From positions 1,736,001 to 1,800,000 of the forward strand of contig NZ_CP038498.1 in the NCBI RefSeq assembly GCF_012427845.1: 64,000 nt of DNA. Direction: 5' to 3'. This document shows, in pieces, positions 63,691 to 64,000 of this stretch. Both the position numbers and the translations under genes were made by a program. Numbering within the stretch: the first letter of the stretch is position 1; the number at the start of each line of letters is the position of its first letter. The notes under the pieces were generated by a model. The model made no database searches, had not been told where the DNA came from, and saw nothing but the letters and a program-made list of their open reading frames with translations. This stretch comes from Pectobacterium punjabense (GTDB lineage Bacteria; Pseudomonadota; Gammaproteobacteria; Enterobacterales; Enterobacteriaceae).

Positions 63691-64000
63691 AATAAAGCGT
63701 GTAGTGGAGAGCTAAATTCGGTCACTTAAACTGTATTACTCGATCTGACACACGGTCTTAAAAGGTTCATAGTTACCGGTTTTGATATGGATGCCGAAGC
63801 CTTTTACAAAATGTAAGTATCCCAGCAAAATGAACCATTCACTTTAACAGATATGTCAATTTCCGCATTTCGCTCAATGCCGCCTGTCAGATTTGTTTGT
63901 TGTCCGCGAAAACTGTCAGCTCAAGTCTAAGGTAAAGCCGATGAAAAAAGCCCATAGTGGTGAAACTACGGGCTAATGCTTTCCCTAATGCTGTTTATGG
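63691..64000. other. Right edge of the window, no gene
   Basis: No credible gene. AGCCCATAGT and ACTACGGGCT form a hairpin at 63946 to 63971 that may end a transcript. No third copy of the att repeat is present, so the second element continues beyond the window. Confidence 0.5.

Overview
The window looks like a chromosome segment of a soft-rot enterobacterium, most likely Pectobacterium. The reasons are an ExpR/VirR-type LuxR quorum-sensing receptor, a CheV chemotaxis coupler, a FepA/IroN-type catecholate receptor, YbtP/YbtQ-like transporter halves and YghU, all with GC-balanced enterobacterial coding. This is inference from protein recognition; no database was consulted.

Bases 1 to about 18.7 kb are chromosome-like. 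They hold a heterodimeric iron-type ABC transporter (first gene cut by the window edge), expR, cheV, a siderophore receptor, a double TetR regulator divergent from a Bcr-type MFS pump, yghU, an NAD(P)-binding protein divergent from an HxlR regulator, a PLP dehydratase divergent from an ArsR regulator, and a MerR regulator divergent from an MFS gene. That MFS gene is broken, and a HigBA-type toxin-antitoxin pair survives only as two internally deleted stubs.

Bases 19203 to 53535 form one AT-rich integrative mobilizable element of about 34.3 kb. It is bounded by 24-base direct repeats that match the 3' end of tRNA-Asn. The P4-type integrase lies beside the right repeat, and a decayed integrase fragment lies beside the left one, so elements have stacked here. 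In order it holds: a translationally coupled SLATT-type operon; a DUF6387-like gene cut by an IS3-family insertion; an AlpA-like regulator; small genes separated by hairpins; a truncated H-NS-like protein; an ABM/ACT/ArsR operon; two divergent RepL-like genes around a 1.5-kb origin-like region with two arrays of phased palindromes; a nonsense-split nuclease gene; a membrane protein with a DnaJ-type zinc domain; lipoproteins; a solitary Abi/UG-type reverse transcriptase; a MobA/MobL relaxase with a candidate oriT; a possible QAK nuclease; a TraD-like mobilization pair; a full H-NS paralogue; PilV and a second prepilin without assembly machinery; and a ParDE-type toxin-antitoxin pair.

From 53535 to the right edge a second element begins. 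It carries a PemK/MazF-like protein, an intact second copy of the DUF6387 plus AlpA pair, three tandem tyrosine recombinases with a small TnpC-like protein (Tn554-like layout), and a zinc-finger/HNH nuclease. Its right end is not in the window.

The likely logic of the 34-kb element: the integrase and AlpA control excision; RepL and the palindrome arrays may allow replication of the excised form; the relaxase, oriT and TraD-like proteins allow mobilization by a helper; the PilV-like tip pilin may alter a helper pilus; H-NS-type proteins silence or de-silence AT-rich cargo; and the SLATT operon, reverse transcriptase, nucleases and toxin-antitoxin genes are defence or stabilization cargo.
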